From positions 62,001 to 126,000 of the forward strand of contig JAWKHJ010000017.1 of assembly GCA_041394905.1 (NCBI GenBank): a stretch of 64,000 nucleotides of DNA. The letters are read 5' to 3'. The DNA comes from RI-231 sp041394905 (GTDB lineage: Bacteria > Acidobacteriota > Terriglobia > Bryobacterales > UBA6623). Shown piece after piece: positions 39,401 through 49,008 of the stretch. Below the pieces are notes generated by a model. The model saw nothing but the letters and a program-made list of their open reading frames with translations. It did not search any database and had not been told where the DNA came from. Each line of letters starts with the position of its first letter. The first letter of the stretch is position 1. The translations under genes and the position numbers were made by a program.

Positions 39401-40856
39401 TCATTGTTTCGCGGCGCCTTCGTACTCGGCGAGCTGCGCGTTGATCAGCGCCAGATCCACATTGTTCCCACTGCGCTCAGCCTCGGTTCGGGCGCGGTCG
39501 AGAGCGCTCTTCGCCTTGGCTTTGTCGCCCGCCTGCTCCTGCAGCTTGGCGATCAGCCGTAGCTGCCGCACCGCCATGCGTCCTTCGCTGTAATTGACGC
39601 CCTGCTCGAGCATTTCGACTGCATCGTCCGGGCGCCCCTCCAGCGCCAGCACGCGGCCCAGCTCCCATCGCACGATGGGATTGAGCAACTCAGCTTCGAG
39701 GCCTGTCGCCCGTAGCTCTCGGCCGCGTCGGTAGTCCGCCGTGCCGCTGGGCAATGCGCGACAGCCCCAGGTGCGCCTTGACGATTGCGCCATCGGCCGC
39801 CAGAGCGCGCTCGTAGGCCTTCTGCGCCTGATCCAATTCGCCGGCGGCCAAGTACATCGTCCCCATGTTGAGATGGACCGGCGTCGCCTCCACCCATGCG
39901 CAACGCAACCTGGTAGTGCTCCTGCGCCTTATTGAGCCGCTGCATCATGCCATAGGCCGCCACCAGATTCACGCGATGGCCCACGTTATCGGGATCCTCC
40001 AAAATGGCCTGCTCAGCTCAGAGGCCGCAGCAGCCGTCATGTGGTTTTGCAGCAGGATCTGGCCGCGGGTGGCGTGATCCATACCCGAAGACCGAAGCGG
40101 TTGCCGAGGGCTGCCAGCCATCGGTTCTGGGCGGAGGCGCCGCCTGGGTGGCCTGCTGGGCGAGCACGCGGTGCCGGTGCAAGCTCGTCGTCGCCTTCAT
40201 CGGCGTAGAGCCGCGCCAACGGTGGTGCAGGACGGCATAGCCGGGTCCCGAGTCAAGCATGTTTTTGTAGATCGCGATCGCGCCGTCCGTATCACCTTCC
40301 TCTTCCCGCCGTGCTGCGCGCATCAACATTGCGTAGGCTGAGTCCGGGATGGGTTTCGATCAAATGGTCGAGTCTTGTCTCCTCGGCTTTAAGCGACTCG
40401 TTATCCGTCATGCGCGCGCTCTTGAAGTAGAGCTGCTCGCCAACGCCAGTTGGGCGCTCGGGTCGTCTTTTGTTGATCTCGAGCGCCCGCCGGAAACGGA
40501 GCCGCCGCCTCATCCACGTCGTTCAGCTCGCTGAGCACGAGGCCCCGATAGTATTCCCAGCGAAAAACGTCAGGATGAATCTTGCGCGCCCGGTCGTAAA
40601 GTACGGCGGCTTCTTGGTAGCGCCGGTTGGCGTGCAACGCCATGCCAGCTTCGCCGTTCAGCAGCGGGTCGCCGGGATGTTGCCGAAGGCGGTCGAGCGC
40701 CGACTGAATCGACTGGCGCGCCTCGTCAGAGACACGCGTCCAGTTCGATCGTCGGTCGGCGGAAGATTGTCCGGTTCCTTGGTCGGATCTTGGCGATTGC
40801 AAGCGCCGGCGGCTACGCAGAGCCGCCGTGATGAGATACGTGGATGCCCGCAACAC
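39401..40856 (-). CDS. Second TPR-repeat lipoprotein, frameshifted
   Basis: From GTG 40856 the start reads LRASTYLITAAL and, in the adjacent frame, LCVAAGACNRQDP, a lipobox with Cys. Tetratricopeptide-like units follow in alternating frames: NGEAGMALHANRRYQEAAVLYDRA, WEYYRGLVLSELNDVDEAA, VNLVAAYGMMQRLNKAQEHYQVA, LNMGTMYLAAGELDQAQKAYERAL and VDLALINAQLAEYEGAAKQ. At least six indels occur. It parallels the intact TPR lipoprotein at 10346-11743. It lies between recA and an aldo/keto reductase. Confidence 0.7.
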
Positions 40857-40899
40857 TTCGAATGGGATAGCGGACCAGCCCTAGCCAGCCGGCTAGGCC

Positions 40900-41969
40900 C
40901 TAGCCTGCGCGTCTTGCCGGTCGGCTCCTCGTCGACGTCTTCCGCATCCGCTGCGATGGCTGCCTCGCGCTGGTGGGTAGCCCGAGCGCCGCGCGCAGCT
41001 CTTTCTCCAGCTTGTCGCGCGCGTCGAGGTTGTCCTTGAGGAACTGCTTGGCGTTCTCGCGGCCCTGGCCGATGCGCTCGTCGCCGTAGGAGTACCAAGC
41101 GCCGGACTTCTGCACCTGTGTTCCACGCCCAGGTCGAGCAGATCGCCTCGAGCGGAAATGCCCTCGCCGTGCACATGATGTCGAACTCAGCTTGCTTGAA
41201 GGGCGGCGCGACCTTGTTCTTCACCACCTTGACCTTGGTGCGATTGCCAGTCACGGTGTCGCCGTCTTTGATCGCGGCGATGCGCCGGATGTCGAGCCGA
41301 ACCGACGAGTAGAACTTCAGAGCACGGCCGCCTGTCGTTGTCTCTGGGTTGCCGAACATGACGCCGATCTTTTCGCGAATCTGGTTGATGAAGACCATGC
41401 AGCAGTTCGACTTGTATGAGCTGGCCGGTGAGCTTGCGCAGCGCCTGCGACATGAGCCGCGCCTGCAAGCCCACATGGCTGTCGCCCATCTCGCCTTCGA
41501 GCTCAGCCCGTGGCATTGGCGCCGCCACTGAGTCGACGACCAGGATGTCGATCGCGCCCGACTTCACCAGGACGTCCGCGATCTGCAACGCCTGCTCGCC
41601 CGAATCGGGTTGCGAAACCAGCAAGTTGTCGATGTCGACGCCCAGCTTCCCGGCATAAACCGGATCCATGGCGTGCTCGGCGTCGATGAACGCCGCCATG
41701 CCGCCCGCCTTCTGGCACTGGGCCACGGCGGAAAGAGCCAGCGTCGTCTTGCCCGAGGACTCCGGGCCGTAAATCTCGACCAGCCTGCCCTTCGGCAACC
41801 CGCCTACGCCGAGTGCGGCGTCCACCGAGATCGACCCCGTTGGGATCGCAGGCACCGAAACCACGGCCTCGCGCTGCCCCAGCCGCAGAATCGAGCCCTT
41901 GCCGTGGGCCTTCTCGATCTCTCCGATCGCCGAATCCAAATTGCGCAGGCGGTCGCGTACGTCGGTCAT
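40900..41969 (-). CDS. recA: Recombinase RecA, frameshifted
   Basis: ATG 41969 begins MTDVRDRLRNLDSAIGEIEKAHG. RecA motifs are unmistakable: IYGPESSGKTTLAL (Walker A), AAFIDAEHAMDP, ILVVDSVAA (Walker B) and ELEGEMGDSHVGLQARLMSQ. Near 41420 the frame shifts, and KSNCCMVFINQIREKIGVMFG plus TTTGGRALKFYSSVRLDIRR continue in the next frame. GISARGDLLDLGVE and WYSYGDERIGQGRENAK appear in others. Four or five indels in 1.07 kb of a housekeeping gene point to assembly error. The exact C-terminus (about 40890-40902) is uncertain. Confidence 0.9.
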
Positions 41970-41979
41970 CTCAGTCTCC

Positions 41980-41994
41980 TTCCCGAAGCGGGAA
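41980..41994 (-). promoter_or_regulatory. Inverted repeat overlapping the recA ribosome-binding site
   Basis: TTCCCG (41980-41985) and CGGGAA (41989-41994) form a perfect 6-bp hairpin with a three-base loop, directly overlapping the GGAAGGAG ribosome site upstream of ATG 41969. It could modulate translation or be a repressor half-site pair. The remaining divergent region up to 42257 contains AT-rich stretches near 42015-42035 and 42165-42210, but no clear consensus promoter was fixed. Confidence 0.35.
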
Positions 41995-42257
41995 TTCTCA
42001 TCCTACAACAAGGCGAATAAAAAACGAAAGTGATTTTACGCTGAGCGGCGCAGCGTAGCCGGGAGAGAGCGCCGGAGGCCGGGCGCGCCGGGGGCGATTG
42101 CGATTGTCGCGCGCGGAAGGGCTGTTTGTCGAGCGCCTTCGCCGGGCAGGTCATATGCCGATAGGGGGATTTAGGAGTTTTAGAACTTCTGTTACTGTTT
42201 AAAGGCCAAGCGACTCCTCTCTAGAGTGCGCCCGAAGCGTCCGAAGGATCTCGTCCA

Positions 42258-43836
42258 ATGCAGTTTCCACGTCAGCTTCCACTCTGCTCGCGTTGCTCGC
42301 CGCGTGCACGCTTAGTCTCCCCGCTCCGGCTCACGCGCCAGGCGGCGCGGCTATGGGCAAACCGATCAAGGTTTCTTGGTCGGTGTCACGGCTCGAGAAC
42401 AGTGACGTCTCCGGCGGCGTTGCCACGGTTTCGTTTACACCAGACGGCGACGGTCAGGGCGCAACCCTCGGCACGAGCGCGTCCCTCAATCGCTTCATCC
42501 GGCCTGCCAGCCAGGCCTTTCGACCTTGTTGCGGGCGTCCCCGTCGTCATCGACCTGCAAGTTTGATGACGCCCGATGAAGCCGGCCAGACAATCGGCGG
42601 AACCATCCACGTCTACCTTGCCGGCAAGAATCTGGCCAAACCGCTGGCCGTCAGCCTTCAGCAGACCGCTACAGAGGAGGAAGATTCGGGTACGGAGCCT
42701 GACCCAGAGGAAGAAGGCGGCTCGTCCGGCGGCAACTCTGGCTTCATCCAATGGTCCGGCTAGCATCGGTCCTGTCGATGCGCTCACGCTCAGCGTGCTG
42801 CAAGCCAACGGCGGACAGCTCGTCTTCACACCGTCGCGTGATCTTTCGAACATCATTCTCTGGCCGACGCCATCCCTGCGCAACTGCATACAGGTCGACG
42901 TCTCACCCGCGAACGTCCCCGCCGTTGGCGTCCTCGAACTGGGTCCGAACAAGCGAGTTGCTGTTTGTCGCCGCCGGAACGCCGGTGGTCGACGTGATTC
43001 CGCTGCTCACGCCCGAGCTTGGCTCGAGCCCCTGCGGCGGAACGATCCATGTGCGCAACATGAGCAAGCCGCCCCGGACCTGGCCCACGCCGCTCAACGT
43101 CCGCCTCGGCGCACAGGAAGAGGGCGGCGAGGAAGTCAACCCTGAAGCGACCGTCCGGAGCCGCCTCGTTCTCGCTCGACGCCGTCGCTCCGGGACAGAT
43201 CGTCTCGATTTTCGGCGCCGGCCTGGGCCCGAACCAGAACGCAATCGGCGCGATTGAAAACAACGGTCAGGTCAGCCAACACGTCGCCGGCACGATGGTC
43301 TTCTTTGATAACATCGCCGCCAGCGTCTTGAGCGTGAAGAACAACCAAATCAATGCCGTCGTGCCATACGGCCTCACCGGCTCGGATGTCGAGCTGCTCG
43401 TTCTGCGCGGGGGCTACCAATCCACGCCGTTCCCCATCCCGCTGCGCGCTGCCGCGCCGGAGCTGTTCACACTGACCGGCACGGGGCAAGGCCAAGTGGC
43501 GGCCTTCAACCAGAACGGCACGCTCAATCGCTCCACCAACGCAGCGCCCGCGCCTTCGCGCGTGGTGCTCTTCGGCTCAGCGCCGGAGCCACCGAGCCGC
43601 CGCTCGGTGCGGGTGAATCGCGCAAGAGGCCCTGCCGCTCGCCGCCGAGGTGCGCATCTTCGTGGGGGACGTGGAGCTTGACGGTCGATTACGCCGGCAC
43701 TTCGCCCGGGCAGATCGCCGCGCTCACGCAGTTCAACATTACGCTGGATGCGGCCACGCCCCCAGGGCAACAGCCGGTCAAGCTGATCGTCAACGGCATC
43801 GAGAGCAAGCAGAAAGCGACGCTCGCGGTCCGCTAG
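42258..43836 (+). CDS. Exported protein with Solibacter-type (TIGR03437-like) C-terminal domain, frameshifted
   Basis: The N-terminal signal reads LLALLAACTLSLPAPAHA after joining frames from ATG 42258. Two similar domains follow with the repeated phrase CGGTIHV / GGTIHVYLAGKNLAKPL. The C-terminal domain carries the hallmarks of the Solibacter uncharacterised C-terminal family: APGQIVSIFGAGLGPNQ, NQINAVVPYGLTG, AAAPELFTL and GQVAAFNQNGTLN. It ends VKLIVNGIESKQKATLAVR. About six indels are needed. The family is largely restricted to Solibacter-like acidobacteria, so it is a lineage marker. It is probably a cell-surface protein. Confidence 0.75.
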
Positions 43837-43855
43837 TCAAGCTCAGCAAAGCAAC

Positions 43856-43888
43856 GGGGCCCCGGCAGCGATACGGGGCTTCCCTTTT
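43856..43888 (+). terminator. Terminator-like hairpin after the Solibacter-domain gene
   Basis: GCCCCG (43859-43864) pairs with CGGGGC (43874-43879) across a nine-base loop, with two possible flanking G-T pairs. TTCCC and TTTT follow (43885-43888). It lies 20 bases after the TAG at 43834-43836, between convergent genes. Confidence 0.55.
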
Positions 43889-43922
43889 GCAAAACACCCT
43901 AGAATATGCCCCGCTTGCGTCT

Positions 43923-44997
43923 TCAGCTCTGCTCTTTGTCAGGCCGGCGGTTCTTGCTGAGCGCCTGCTGAATCGCCTGCTCGGCCAGGGAAGCCATGAT
44001 CTTGTAGCCTTCCGCATTGGGGTGGAGGCCGTCGTTCCTTCGCTCAGCCCGCAACATGCCCTTGTCGTCCACCGTGGCCGAAAAGTAGTCAAGGTAGACG
44101 TAGCCGCGCGCTTCGCAAAACCGCTTGAGCCAGTTGTTGATCGACGATGTCCTCGGGCCTGCGGTCCGGCGTGCGCTTGAAGCGCGGATCCTCGGCGGCG
44201 TGGTAATCGCTCACGGGCAAGATCGACGCCAACACCGGGTGACGTTACTTGCGGCCGCCAGGTCCGCGATCATCGCGATGTTGTTCTGGATGGCGTCGAT
44301 CGGCACGCCGCGCGCCAAATCGTTCGTCCCGCCCAGCAGCACGACCACGCGAGGTTTGCGGTCGAGCACGTCCGCCTTGAGCCGCCCCAGCATCTGACCG
44401 GTGATCTGGCCGCCGATGCCTCGATTGAGATAGGGCTTGCCTGGAAAATACTGGTTGAGTTGCCACCCGTCGGTGATCGAATCGCCCAAGAAGACAACGC
44501 GCTGCTGCTCCGGCGTCGCCTCACCATCGGTCGCGTTCGCCTCGCTGTAGCGCTTCAGGTTGTCGCGGTCCGGATCGCGTAGCTGCGTCTCGCGGCGAGC
44601 GAGTTGCTCGCGAAAGTAGAGCTCCACTCGGTCGGTGTCCTCACGCAACTTTTCGACTTGCTTGCGCACGTCGGCCGAAAACGTAGGCGGCTTCGGCATC
44701 GCGTCGACCAATTGCAGGTAGACCTTGGCGTTCTGCAGGAAGCGGTAGAGCACGCCCACGTGCTCGCGGCCAGGCGTCAACGCCAGCGCTTTGGCGTCTG
44801 TCGGGCGTTCTCGCTCAGCGGAGCGCCGCGCGAATACCCTTCGGTGACGTTAACCGAGGCTTCCATCAAAGTCGACGATCTCGCCGTAAAGCTGCTGCAC
44901 TATCCCTGGCGGTCGGGCGCAGTCGGTTGCTGCGCCGGCGCGGTCAGCGCGCGGCGGCAAGAGTCAGCAAAACCGAAATTCGCACGAGCACCATCAT
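43923..44997 (-). CDS. Exported GDSL/SGNH hydrolase, frameshifted
   Basis: ATG 44997 gives MMVLVRISVLLTLAAA, a signal peptide. After early frame changes the text reads VQQLYGEIVDFDGS, then ALALTPGREHVGVLYRFLQNAKVYLQL. The SGNH blocks are FLGDSITDGW (nucleophile Ser), GIGGQITGQM, VVLLGGTNDLA (block III Asn) and DGLHPNAEGY (catalytic Asp and His). The last block reads in another frame, ending NRRPDKEQS at 43923. About five indels are present. It is probably a lipase or carbohydrate esterase acting outside the cytoplasm. Confidence 0.8.
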
Positions 44998-45150
44998 CCC
45001 ACGCCGCGCGCCCCATCCGGCTTGGCTTTCCGCGCAACCACGAGCGGCGACGGCCTGCGGTCGAGGCGTGCGCAAGCTCACTCCCGACCTCGGCCGCGCT
45101 CCAGGCCCAGCATGGCCGCCGAAAAGTGATCTTGGCGTTTGTAGCTAGTC

Positions 45151-46083
45151 TCAGCCGGGGCTGCGCAAGGTGGTCAGAGTACCGCCATACGGACCGTTGC
45201 GCTCCGGGTCCGTCGGGCCAAACAACGCAACGCCACGCTTGTTCAAGGCCGCCGCCAGATGCATGGGACCGCTATCGACACCCAGCACGGCCGTGGCCGC
45301 CCGCGTCGCCCCCACCAGCTCGAGCAGGCTCGAAACGTGAACGCGGCAAGCCCCCTCGGGCGCCAGATCCGCAATCCCCTCGAGATAGGCCCGGTCAGCC
45401 GGTGCGCCATCGAGCACGAGCGGCAAGCGCCGCTGCTGCCAAGCCAGCGCGGCCAACTTGGCATAGCGCTCCGGCGGCCATTGTTTGGACTTCCAACCGG
45501 CCAGTGGGCTCGCCAGGATGAAGTCGCCGCCGGGCAACGACTCGGCTTGCTCTCCATCGGGCAGATAAACCGCTGCGGGAAAGTCATCGGTCACGCTGCA
45601 AACTCCGCGCGCAAGCGCCAAGTTCTTGTCGACCACGTGCCGGCGGTTCGCCAGGAAGCGGTGCGTGTAAAACTTTGCGGCCAGGGCTTCGCGGACCTCG
45701 CCGCGCTCGAAGCCGGCCACGGCGCCGGGCTTGGCCGCACGCGCCAATAGGGCGGACTTGATCAAGCCTTGAAAGTCGATCGCCGCATCGAACGCCCTCC
45801 CCCGTAGCCCGTCGCGCAAGGCACGCCAAGACCGTCGCGTCTCGGTGGCGAACATGCTCTTGCGCCAAGCCTTGAGCGGAACCTCGATCACCTCGTCGAG
45901 GGCCGGATTGCCACGCAGCAGCGGGGCCCAATGCGGCTCCACCGCCCAGGCGATCTTCGCGGCGGGCAATGCACGCCGGAGCAGGGTCAAGGCAGGAAGA
46001 GTATGCAGGACATCGCCCATCGCCCCCAGGCGGATGAGCAACAGACGAGGCGCTTCAGGCAGGGGGATGCCGCTCGAGGACAT
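45151..46083 (-). CDS. waaC: Family-9 glycosyltransferase, heptosyltransferase I (WaaC)-like
   Basis: This 310-residue enzyme of glycosyltransferase family 9 probably adds the first heptose to Kdo-lipid A. Family features are LLIRLGAMGDVLHTLPAL (N-terminal domain), DFQGLIKSALLA, and the C-terminal acceptor/nucleotide loop AVLGVDSGPMHLAAAL followed by ALFGPTDPERNGPY. The N-terminus overlaps the preceding nucleotidyltransferase-like gene by 29 bases. It is intact. WaaC rather than another GT9 is inferred from the QGLIKSAL form and the waaF/lpxK context. Confidence 0.85.
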   Translation of the reverse strand: MSSSGIPLPEAPRLLLIRLGAMGDVLHTLPALTLLRRALPAAKIAWAVEPHWAPLLRGNPALDEVIEVPLKAWRKSMFATETRRSWRALRDGLRGRAFDAAIDFQGLIKSALLARAAKPGAVAGFERGEVREALAAKFYTHRFLANRRHVVDKNLALARGVCSVTDDFPAAVYLPDGEQAESLPGGDFILASPLAGWKSKQWPPERYAKLAALAWQQRRLPLVLDGAPADRAYLEGIADLAPEGACRVHVSSLLELVGATRAATAVLGVDSGPMHLAAALNKRGVALFGPTDPERNGPYGGTLTTLRSPG

Positions 46084-46414
46084 CGGCGATTACGTCGCGG
46101 CCAACCCGGGACTCCAAGTCGACAGCGCCGCCGGCGGCCGCGGTTAGCCGTTCGGCTTCCGGCTGGTCACAGATTACCACGTAGTCTACCGCCGCCACGG
46201 CCGCTGCGAGCTGCGCCCGCGCGCCTTCTTCGAGCGGGTAAGGACCGCCGAACGAGTCGGCCGCAAGCGCCACGACGAGCGGCCGCCCCTCGACCTTCGC
46301 CGCGGCTAGCTCACGACAATGCTCGGCCGTCAACGCGGGAATGCGCGCGGCGACGAGTGTGTAGGGAGGCGCCGGCAGCGCGCCCGCGAGGACGATTTTC
46401 GACCGTGTATCCAT
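46055..46414 (-). CDS. Degenerate RfaE2/HldE nucleotidyltransferase-like protein
   Basis: This 119-residue protein looks like the cytidylyltransferase domain that makes ADP-heptose. Matching parts are ELAAAKVEGRPLVVALAAD, EEGARAQLAAAVAAVDYVV and the following acidic region. However, the N-terminal HxGH nucleotide-binding motif is absent; that position reads GALPAPPYTLVAAR. It is intact and overlaps waaC by 29 bases, so translation is coupled. It may be a non-catalytic remnant, a regulator, or an enzyme using a different site. Assignment rests on weak similarity plus context. Confidence 0.5.
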   Translation of the reverse strand: MDTRSKIVLAGALPAPPYTLVAARIPALTAEHCRELAAAKVEGRPLVVALAADSFGGPYPLEEGARAQLAAAVAAVDYVVICDQPEAERLTAAAGGAVDLESRVGRDVIADVLERHPPA

Positions 46415-46495
46415 GGAGTCGGCTTGGGCGAAAGCCTGCCGGGAGTCTCACCATTCTGGCATAGGAGGGCAGCACAGACGGCCGTATCCGCCAGG

Positions 46496-46723
46496 CTATC
46501 CAAGGCTCTCCCACTCGTCCGGGTCGATATGCGCTTGGTTGAGTATGCTGCGCAGCGTACCGACTGGAACTTCAGACTTCTTGGGAACAATCACCGTATC
46601 TGTGTGGGGACCCGCCAACCTCACGAACTTCACATGGCTGCCCCGGCTCTTGTGCTCGACGAAGCCGACAGACTCGAGCCGGCGCTTGATCTCGCGGAAC
46701 GGGAGCGGATTAAGCCGCCCCAA
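46496..46723 (-). CDS. hicA: HicA-type toxin (mRNA interferase)
   Basis: This is a dsRBD-like HicA of about 75 residues. LPFREIKRRLESVGF, the catalytic-His strand SRGSHVKFV and VPVGTLRSILNQAHIDPDEW match the family. I place the start at TTG 46723 (LGRLNPLPF), inside the end of hicB; the open frame extends to 46777 with unrelated residues. HicA cleaves mRNA when HicB is degraded. It lies within the LPS-core gene run. Confidence 0.82.
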   Translation of the reverse strand: MGRLNPLPFREIKRRLESVGFVEHKSRGSHVKFVRLAGPHTDTVIVPKKSEVPVGTLRSILNQAHIDPDEWESLG

Positions 46724-46934
46724 CCTCCACCTCAACTGAGCGGACCTTCGGCGGACGCGTCGCCCGGGGCTCTTCAAAGTACAGTTCGAGCGCTTCTTTG
46801 AGGTTCTCCAGCGCTTCCTCTTCGGTTTCGCCTTGGCTTGCGACGTCCACTTCCAAGCACTGAGACACGTACCAGTCCTTCTCTTTCCACACCGTCGCTG
46901 GGAAAGACCGTCTCACGTACGCATTCTCCCACAA
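46710..46934 (-). CDS. hicB: HicB-type antitoxin
   Basis: This partner antitoxin of up to 74 residues carries WYVSQCLEVDVASQGETEEEA, then LENLKEALELYFE, the degenerate RNase H-like core of HicB. The possible starts are TTG 46934 or GTG 46916 (MRRSFPATVW). The hicB-before-hicA order, with overlapping frames, is common. No C-terminal DNA-binding domain is visible, so autoregulation may need another factor. It starts 12 bases after the waaF stop. Confidence 0.82.
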   Translation of the reverse strand: MWENAYVRRSFPATVWKEKDWYVSQCLEVDVASQGETEEEALENLKEALELYFEEPRATRPPKVRSVEVEVGAA

Positions 46935-46946
46935 CGGGCGCCGTCG

Positions 46947-47975
46947 CTACCCCGCCAACAGCTCCCGCGCCGCCGTCACCGCCATCTCCGGCGTCACCGC
47001 CAACATGCAGAGATGTTCCGGCAAGGGACACTCCCGCAGCAGGCACGGAGTGCAATCCAGATCCCGCCGCAACACGCGCGCCCACGAAGCCGACGGTCCC
47101 GTCGCAATGTGGTCGGTTGCGCCAAAGATCGCCACCGTCGGCACGCCCAGCGCCGCCGCCACATGCATCGGCCCCGAATCGTTGGTCAGGTACACCGAGC
47201 AGGTCGCCGCCAGCTCGATGTACTCCGCCAAGGACGTCTCGCCCGCAATCGCGGTCGCCTCGGGCCCAATCTGGTGGGCGATCGAACGCGCAAGCCCGGC
47301 CTCGGCCTTCGATCCGAAGACCGCCACGCGCGCGCCCAGCTCGCTAGCCAACATGGAAGCCGCCTGCGCGAAATGCGCCGGGATCCAGCGCTTGGCGCCG
47401 CCATATGCCGCTCCTGGGCTCACACCGATCCACGAGCCTTCCGGCAAACCGCGCTCGCGCCACAGCGCCCGGCCCGCCTCGGCCGCCTGCTCCACGCCGT
47501 GCAGCCGGATGTCCGCGCATTCTGGGATTTGCTCGATCCAACCCGCGCGCCGCAGCAGCTCCAGGTAGTAGAAGCGCTGGTGCGGAGGCGTCTCGCCCGG
47601 CTTGGGCGCGGGGATCGCCTGCGTCAGAAGCGCCCGCCGCCCGTCCCGCGCATAGCCGGTGCGCTTGGGGATGCGCGCCAACCAAGCCAGCAGCGCGGCA
47701 TCAAACGCGTTCTGCAGCAGGATCGCCTCATCGAAACGCTCGCGCCCGAGCTCCGCCGCCAAACGGCCTTTGCCGCGCAGCCCGCGGTGCGAGCCTGCGT
47801 TGTCGTAGATCAAGATGCGGTCGCAGAAATCCTCGCGAGCGTAGAGATCCGCCACCCACTGCCGCGCCAGGATGGTGATCTCGGCCTCGGGGCGCGCACG
47901 CCGAATCTCGCGCAATGCCGGGATCGACATGACCGCATCGCCGAGCCAGTTCGTCGCGCGCACGAGCAGCCTCAT
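46947..47975 (-). CDS. waaF: Family-9 glycosyltransferase, heptosyltransferase II (WaaF)-like
   Basis: This 342-residue enzyme probably adds the second heptose to the LPS inner core. The N-terminal signature is VRATNWLGDAVMSIPALR, typical of WaaF, with LLQNAFDAALLAWLA, PGAAYGGAKRWIP and the nucleotide site YLTNDSGPMHVAAALG then AIFGATDHIATGP. The C-terminal CTPCLLRECPL cysteine cluster is also typical. It starts at ATG 47975, overlapping the lpxK stop by 4 bases. It is intact. Confidence 0.93.
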   Translation of the reverse strand: MRLLVRATNWLGDAVMSIPALREIRRARPEAEITILARQWVADLYAREDFCDRILIYDNAGSHRGLRGKGRLAAELGRERFDEAILLQNAFDAALLAWLARIPKRTGYARDGRRALLTQAIPAPKPGETPPHQRFYYLELLRRAGWIEQIPECADIRLHGVEQAAEAGRALWRERGLPEGSWIGVSPGAAYGGAKRWIPAHFAQAASMLASELGARVAVFGSKAEAGLARSIAHQIGPEATAIAGETSLAEYIELAATCSVYLTNDSGPMHVAAALGVPTVAIFGATDHIATGPSASWARVLRRDLDCTPCLLRECPLPEHLCMLAVTPEMAVTAARELLAG

Positions 47976-49008
47976 CGCTTGCTCTCCTCGATGCGACGCT
48001 CGATCCAGTCGAGCAGAACTCCTTCTTCGTCGATCTCGAGCTCGATGGTCAACGCGTAGAGCGAAGGCGCCCCAGTCCGCATCTCCGGCGGAACCTCGGC
48101 GGCCAAGTTCACGATGTCCTTCTCGGTTGTCACCAGCAGTTCCGCACCGGCCTCGCGCGCCTCAGCGGCGATGCGCCACCAGTCGTCGAGCGAGTAGCGG
48201 TGGTGGTCGCGAAACTCCATCCGCGCCACCAGATCCGCTCCGGCGCCTTCCAGCGTAGTGAAAAAGCCGCCCGGGTTTCCGAGCCCACAAAACGCCGCGA
48301 CTTTGCGTCCGCTCAACGCCTGCGGCTCGAGCGCCGCCTCGGGTACGCGCCCGGCCGAGCGCAACTGCGTGGGAATCACACGCGAGCGAAACACCGGCGC
48401 GCCCGATGCATTCCGCGTCAGCCTACGCGCAAGCGCCTCGTATTCGCAGCCGGGTTTGGTGCGCGTGAGCAGGAATGCCCCGGCGCGGCCCAGCGCGGAG
48501 AACGGCTCGCGGCGACGGCCGAGCGGCAACGGCTCTTCGCAGAGGGCTTGCTCACGTCGATGACACGAAATCGAAATCCCGCGCGAGGGCATGGTGCGAA
48601 AAAGCCATCGTCGAGCAAGAACACGTCCGCCGGGTAGCGCTCGAGCAAGGCCGTCGGCATGACGATCAGGGCCAACGCCAATCGGAGCCTCCACGCCCGC
48701 AAGGGTCAGACGCTCAGCCAACAGAGCGGCCTCATCCCCCACACTCGCCGGGTCCGCTTCGGCAAACGGCTCAACCAGCACGACGGCTCCTTTGAGGCGC
48801 GGCGATAACCACGTGTCAGGATCGCCGGTGCGTAGCCGCGCAGAGCGAGCCGCTCCGCTAGGCACCAACACGGTCGGCGTCTTCCCCGCCCCGCCGGCAG
48901 CTCAGGTTGCCCGCACAGCGTGAAGCGCGGGAGCCGCCGCGGGCGCGCCGTCTTCCGGTGAAGTGCAGCCCCGGCCGACCAAATCCAGCTCAGGGGCCTG
49001 AGGGCCAT
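47972..49008 (-). CDS. lpxK: Tetraacyldisaccharide 4'-kinase LpxK, frameshifted
   Basis: LpxK phosphorylates the 4' position of lipid IV-A precursor. From ATG 49008 the text reads MALRPLSWIWSAGAALH. The Walker A sequence GGAGKTPTVLV is in the next frame near 48880, then LAERLALRGYAPAILTRGY. A central stretch near 48540-48720 again changes frame. From about 48540 the C-terminal half is clean, with AAFCGLGNPGGFFTTLE, DHHRYSLDDWWRIA and LLVTTEKDIVNL. Its stop overlaps waaF. About four indels are present. Confidence 0.82.
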
